Positions 58,783-64,000 of a stretch of DNA of 64,000 nucleotides are shown here, piece by piece. The position numbers and the translations under genes are program-made. How positions within the stretch are numbered: the first letter of the stretch is position 1; every line of letters starts with the position of its first letter. Origin of the DNA: Ariolimax columbianus (taxonomy: Eukaryota; Mollusca; Gastropoda; Stylommatophora; Arionidae); contig JAVGWX010000003.1 in assembly GCA_036924085.1 (NCBI GenBank), positions 116,408,764-116,472,763 on the forward strand, written 5' to 3'. The notes below the pieces were generated by a model. That model did not search any database and was not told where the DNA came from. It saw only the letters and a program-made list of their open reading frames with translations.

Positions 58783-59335
58783 TCTTCTCACACCAAGAAT
58801 ACAAATTCGACCTTCTCTCACCAAGAATACAAATTCGACCTTCTCTCACCAAGAATACAAATTCGACCTTCTCTCACCAAGAGTACATATTCGACCTTCT
58901 CTCACCAAAGGTACTTCTTCTTCTTCATCGTACACAGTCAGACAGTAACCATTATTTTTTCGAAAAAAGCGGCGGTCATCCTGAGGCTGTCGACACTGCC
59001 ATAGAGCTTGTCTTGCAGTTCCACTGATGATGGCCACATCTGCTCTCTCTGATCCTCGTATGTCGGGCAGGTCTGCAGCAGATGTTCAGCGGTCATTTTA
59101 CCGGTACCGCACGGGCATTCGTCGGTACCACCTATCTTCAATTTGTTGAATAGGTGGTACCTAAGTCTATTGTGGCCAGTGCGAAGTCTGAAGACAACGA
59201 CCTGCTCTCTTCTGTTCAACTGGTAATAGGCATCGTTTTTCCACCACCAAAGGTACAAACTCAACCTTCTCCCACCAAGAGTACAAATTCGATCTTCTCC
59301 CACCAAGTGTTCAAATTCGACCTGCTCACTTCAAG
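58783..59335 (+). repeat. 28 bp minisatellite split by a LINE
   Basis: Units of 'ctcaccaagaatacaaattc' plus 'gaccttct' lie at 58783-58914 (about five) and 59246-59335 (about three, with 'cccaccaag' variants). Confidence 0.93.
58915..59245 (-). mobile_element. I-type LINE 3' end inserted in the 28 bp array, 11 bp TSD
   Basis: A minus-strand copy of the last 330 bp of the LINE at 42623-44780: NDAYYQLNRREQVVVFRLRT, DECPCGTGKMTAEHLLQTCP, FEKIMVTV, ending with the GAA/AAG tail at 58915-58925. Flanks carry 'accaaaggtac' at 58904-58914 and 59246-59256, an 11 bp target duplication. Its readable RNase H-distal frame has no stop, so it is a young insertion. Confidence 0.93.
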
Positions 59336-59695
59336 AGTCTTCCCCCCTCCCCCCATTTTTCACCTCTCCCAATCCCATTACAGTTTGTCATTTTAGTCGT
59401 CTAAAGAATTCGCAATATTCTCCTAAAAAACCCACAAATCCGTTGCCTCCAGTAACGTTGATGTTTGTTTATTGATTTTTGTCTTTGTTTCGTATTTGTC
59501 TGATTTTATCGTCGGAAGGCAAGATCTCTGTTTGACCTAACTAAGACAGATATATGGTTGAGCTGACGCCACCATCCCTACAAATTCGATACGTCAAGTA
59601 CATTTGACATTTCAAGAGATTAAAGAATTATTTGAAATGTTATCTGTTGTAAAACACTGTGTATTGGAAATACTTTATCAGCATTAAAGAGCAAA
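59336..59695. other. Non-coding stretch
   Basis: Nothing recognised apart from a short C-rich run at 59341-59355. Confidence 0.4.
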
Positions 59696-59707
59696 TATAT
59701 GTATGAT

Positions 59708-59973
59708 GTGGAGCCGCGTAGCACAGTGGTTAGCGCGCTGGCCTCGCATCTGAGTGGTCCTGGGTTCATTCCCAAGTTGAGGCGGTAATGTTTTTTTCAG
59801 ACCGCAATGGCTCCCGAGTCGACCCAGCCTTAAACTGGTACCGGTTCAGTCCGGGAAGTAAAAGCGGCGAGGGAGAGGAGATGGCTACCGCCCTCATATA
59901 GCCGAGCCTTTGAAATGTGAGATCGCTAACACCTCACACCCCTACGGCAGTAATGCTATGGGATACTTTACTT
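59708..59973 (+). mobile_element. tRNA-derived SINE, full length, 12 bp TSD
   Basis: The tRNA-like head has A box 'tagcacagtggttagcgcgc' and B box 'gggttcattcc'. The body includes 'aaactggtaccggttcagtc' and 'gagatggctaccgccctcat'; the end is 'ggatactttacttt'. Target duplication 'tatatgtatgat' at 59696-59707 and 59974-59985. This family is unrelated in head and core to the GAA-tailed SINE. Confidence 0.92.
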
Positions 59974-59985
59974 TATATGTATGAT

Positions 59986-60920
59986 ATAATGACCGCGATA
60001 TGGAGAAACCGGGACATTCCAGGAATATTTAGTGTTAAAGTTATGGCAATGTTGCCTCTGTCTCCGTTATTTGGGGAAAATAAACTCATTTAAGAAGAAT
60101 TCATGTGACATGCATGTTCTACTATCATTAAGCTGTCAGATTAAATCAAGTGCTGTCTCTCTATTGATGATTCAAGGTAACATATCTTTGATATTCTCAA
60201 AAAAATCATGCTACCGCAAAGACTCATTCTGTCAACAAATTATTTCATACATTTTTCAATCAAATAAAATCATGGGGGTCATTAATACAGAAGACTCCCG
60301 GCAGTAGACCTCTACCAAACCTAATTAAACCCTTTACAATTACAGTTGTTTTGTTTATTTGTACATTTGTTTCAAAAATGAGGTAGCAAATCCAATGCGC
60401 ACTATTTTAATAAATTGCCATTTACAATCAGGTGGTGGATTCTAGTGGTTCTATCCCTCCTTCGTCGGTATGGGGTCTCTGACCCACAGTTGAACATCAG
60501 CTTTCTATGTTTACTGTCATCCAATACAAAAGCATTTGACGAGTAATCTTTCCAAGCACTACCACTTGACAAACTCACGTTTTGGGTCTGCGTCTAAACA
60601 TACTATGTTTGATTGAATAATTGATGGTAACGTCTAGGAAGCAATATAATCTTTCTGCGGTTGTAAGAATTTGTTGATGTAAACGGAAAAAAGCAGTTTG
60701 AGTTAGAACTCAGAAAAGGGAATTTCTTTGCTGAAAATGGGTTAACTAGTTACACACAAGCCCGAAAACATGCACATTGATTGTACTTCTTAGAGCGTCG
60801 AGGTAACTTCGCACAATTATTGTTATCATGGAAAATAGCATTTGTTCATAGACTCTTCAAACTTGAGTGTAAGCTTTGCTCGTTTACACAGTAGAGAGCG
60901 TATGGACATCGTTTACAGTG
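59986..60920. other. Non-coding stretch
   Basis: The 91-codon frame 60032-60307 has no known motif. Confidence 0.35.
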
Positions 60921-60924
60921 AACC

Positions 60925-61070
60925 TGAGAGGAGTAGTAGAGTTATGAGTTTTCGAGTATCATGGTAAGGGTAGTAGGTTCGATGCTAGATATCAACAGGC
61001 TCCAGTCCACTCAGCGTTAAATGGGAGACTGGCTTGCTGTTTTGTAAGACAGTTTGGCAAGTAAGGAAAT
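60925..61070 (+). mobile_element. Degenerate tRNA-derived SINE
   Basis: tRNA-like 'gtagtagagttatgagttt' and B-box-like 'taggttcgatgc' precede 'cagcgttaaatgggagactg' and 'gcttgctg', matching the family at 47165-47310. Confidence 0.58.
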
Positions 61071-61599
61071 TGGCCACTCAATCTCATCCCCGACAACAGC
61101 CTCTGTTACGTCACTTCTTGTACCTATACATTGTACAATTAACCCCCACCCCACTCGCATTACGACCGAGATGATTCTTTAGCTCCTTGTTAAAGGTGAA
61201 GGAACAGAAAATGAGTAAATATTTCTTACTAAACAAGTACAAAGTCAGGCAAATGTACTCGTAGTTCAGTTTCCGAACTTTGTATATAGAAACTAGACAC
61301 CAATAGTCCATTTTATTGTCAGTGTGTAAACGATTAGCCTAACGAAATGCAACACAATTTAGACATTATAAAATGGCTTTCAAGGAAGGAATATATGTAA
61401 ACGAAATTATTGCAAAAATGTCAACACGAACATCAATCTGAAGACTTTCAGAATGTAAAGGAACCCAACTAAATGTAGTTTATTATGCAGAAGGTAACTT
61501 ACAGCAACATGTTCAGTTCAACTAGCCAATAACCAAATGAAAGTGCTTGTACACATCTGACTAATAATTAAGTAAATATATTTTAACAATTGTTATGGA

Positions 61600-61830
61600 T
61601 ATGTATGACAACACGCTTAGACAAGTTTAATTAATAGTTTGGTCAACATGTGTGCTCAAACTTGACCAAATAAATTGTTCAGCACATTTCAGTAAGTCTT
61701 ATTACAAATTTGGTCAACAAGTTTGCACAAACTTGACTAATTATGTGGTTCAGCTCACTTGAGCAAGTCTAATTACAAATTAAGTCATCATGTCAGATTT
61801 CAGTCAGCAAGTTACATTAATAATTTGGTA
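61600..61830 (+). repeat. Decayed tandem repeat of about 70 bp
   Basis: Three diverged units, each with 'caagt(c/t)taatta', 'tttggtcaacaagtttgc' and 'ttcagctcacttgagcaagt'-like parts. Confidence 0.65.
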
Positions 61831-62430
61831 AGTATATTTAGTCATATTTTATGCATGATTAAATCAATGAACGATTTCACCACATGAGGTCAACACGTTT
61901 GACAAGTTTGGACAGCATTATCCACCTCTGGGCTTATATAATTAAGTGCGTCTGGATTCCTTCCATAACAACCATTTCCACATCATATTTCCTAGAATTC
62001 AGCTCAAGATCATTAATGAGAAAGCCAACCATTCCCCAAGCTCCGGTCTCTATTTGATTTTGTTAGAATAAAGTGGGACTTTATTCCCGGCGTAATCTTT
62101 TTATTAACAAACCGACAAAATAAACACATTAGTCACATTTAATAATAATTGAATACAGAAACGAACTAACATGGTTTTAAAAATTAAATGTAATGTTACA
62201 CTGACGTATAGCAATAATTATGAACACATATGTTTTATGGATAATAGCAATAAAGGTAGGGTCATTATCAGCACTGTTATGTTGAGTTAGGTACAACACG
62301 AACAACTATTGCGGTGTATATGTATCAAAATGTTTATCAATAATCTGATAAAATCATTATTTACCTTACGTTGTTAAATCAATATATATAAATATATATT
62401 GTTATATATCATATTAAGTTGCAGGAATTC
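61831..62430. other. AT-rich non-coding stretch
   Basis: Nothing recognised. Confidence 0.4.
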
Positions 62431-62433
62431 TTC

Positions 62434-64000
62434 ACTAGAGTGAGATGCAAGATTGTAGACGAAAAGATCTGGGCGTTAGAGTGAGATGCAAAATTGTAAA
62501 CCAACAGAGCTGGGGGTTAGAGTGAGATACAAGATTATAGACGAACAAAGCTGGGTATTAGAGTGAGATGAAAAAGTGTAGACGAAAAGATCTGGGCGTT
62601 AGAGTGAGATGCAAGATTGTAGACCAACAGAGCTGGGCGTTAGAGTGAGATGCAAGATTGTAGACAAACAAAGCTGGGTATTAGAGTGAGATGCAAGAGT
62701 GTAGACGAAAAGATCTGGGCGTTAGAGTGAGATGCAAGATTGTAGACCAACAGAGCTGGGCGTTAGAGTGAGATGCAAGATTGTAGACAAACAAAGCTGG
62801 GTATTAGAGTGAGATGCAAGATTGTAGACAAACAAAGCTGGGTATTAGAGTGAGATGCAAGATTGTAGACGAAAAGATCTGGGTGTTAGAGTGAGATGCA
62901 AGATTGTAGACGAAAAGATCTGGGCGTTAGAGTGAGATGCAAGATTGTAGACGAAAAGATCTGGGCATTAGAGTGAGATGCAAGATTGTAAACGAAAAGA
63001 TCGGGGCGTTAGAGTGAGATGCAAGATTGTAGACCAACACAGCTAGGCGTTAGAGTGAGATGCAAGATTGTAGACAAACAAAGCTGGATATTAGAGTGAG
63101 ATGCAAGATTGTATATAAACAAAGCTGGGTATTAGAGTGAGATGCAAGATTGTAGACGACAAGATCTGGGCGTTAGAGAGATGCAATATTGTAGACGAAA
63201 AGATCTGGGCGTTAGAGTAAGATGCAAGATTGTAGACGAAAAGATCTGGGCGTTACAGTGAGATGCAAGATTGTAGACAAAAAGATCTGGGTGTTAGAGT
63301 GAGATGCAAGATTGTAGACGAAAAGATCTGGGCGTTAGAGTAAGATGCAAGATTGTAGACCAACAGAGCTAGGCGTTAGAGTGAGATGCAAGATTGTAGA
63401 CAAACATAGCTGGGTATTAGAGTGAGATGCAAGATTGTAGACAAACAAAGCTGGGTATTAGAGTGAGATGCAAGATTGTAGACGAAAAGATCTGGGGGTT
63501 AGAGTGAGATGCAAGATTGTAGACGAACATAGCTGAGCGTTAGAGTGAGATGCAAGATTGTAGACAAACAAAGCTGGGTATTAGAGTGAGATGCAAGATT
63601 GTAGACGGAAAGATCTGAGTGTTAGAGTGAGATGCAAGATTGTAGACAAACAAAGCTGGGTATTAGAGTGAGATGCAAGATTGTAGACAAACAAAGCTGG
63701 GTATTAGAGTGAGATGCAAGATTGTAGACGAAAAGATCTGGGGGTTAGAGTGAGATGCAAGATTGTAGACCAACAGAGCTGGGCGTTAGAGTGAGATGCA
63801 AGATTGTAGACAAACAAAGCTGGGTATTAGAGTGAGATGCAAGAGTGTAGACGAAAAGATCTGGGCGTTAGAGTGAGATGAAAGATTGTAGACCAACAGA
63901 GCTGGGCGTTAGAGTGAGATGCAAGATTGTAGACAAACAAAGCTGGGTATTAGAGTGAGATGCAAGATTGTAGACAAACAAAGCTGGGTATTAGAGTGAG
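62434..64000 (+). repeat. 41 bp satellite with three monomer types, runs off the end
   Basis: Thirty-eight monomers of 41 bp share 'ttagagtgagatgcaagatt' and differ in the second half: type A 'gacgaaaagatctgggcg', type B 'gaccaacagagctgggcg', type C 'gacaaacaaagctgggta'. The order by eye is ABC ABC ABCC AAAA BCC AAAAA BCC AB CA CC ABC ABCC. One A monomer (about 63170) has a 2 bp loss. The right end is outside the window. Confidence 0.96.

Noticed and set aside
59708..59780. A tRNA gene
   Set aside because: It is the head of a SINE with its own target duplication, not a stand-alone tRNA.
62434..64000. A CRISPR-like array of repeats and spacers
   Set aside because: The unit is continuous with no unique spacers, and the genome is eukaryotic.

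Overview
The window is eukaryotic, AT-rich, animal nuclear DNA. It contains one recognisable spliced host gene in a sea of retroelements, DNA-transposon remnants and minisatellites. The repeat types (CR1-like and RNase H-bearing LINEs, tRNA-derived SINEs, mariner-type MITEs, very many minisatellites) and the lack of vertebrate or insect repeats suggest a lophotrochozoan, most likely a mollusc. That assignment is inference. There are no bacterial operons, CRISPR arrays or viral genes.

Region by region. 0.5-3.8 kb: a CR1-like LINE on the minus strand sits inside a 67-69 bp tandem array and is itself interrupted by a polyA-tailed SINE with a 12 bp target duplication. 5.96-7.4 kb: the last coding exon of a PPP1R3-family glycogen-targeting subunit of protein phosphatase 1, with a 23 bp minisatellite just downstream. 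10.4-18.3 kb: 36, 29, 58 and 35 bp minisatellites, plus two copies of a roughly 360 bp GAA-tailed SINE, one inside the 35 bp array and one inside a CR1 fragment. 20-30 kb: microsatellites, a DDE transposase scrap, an RNase H LINE remnant, a 22 bp satellite of about 1.7 kb and another LINE remnant. 30-40.5 kb: several minisatellites, three of which can be derived from the ends of the GAA-tailed SINE. 41-45.8 kb: a scrambled 28S/18S rRNA pseudogene fused to a head-to-tail group of I-superfamily LINE copies. 47-52.5 kb: CR1 3' end, 51, 54 and 49 bp arrays, a TIR element and more SINEs. 56.5-59.3 kb: a LINE remnant cut by a 600 bp mariner foldback element, then a LINE 3' end inserted in a 28 bp array. 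59.7 kb: a complete tRNA-derived SINE. 62.4-64.0 kb: a 41 bp satellite with three monomer types that runs off the window end.

The main novelty is one SINE superfamily that shares a central core across different heads and tails. Both of its ends have repeatedly expanded into minisatellites: the 5' head into 33 bp repeats at two loci and the 3' end into 31 bp repeats at a third. Its (GAA)n tail matches the tails of the local RNase H LINEs, which suggests they mobilise it. Several insertions have visible target duplications, so the order of events can be read directly.
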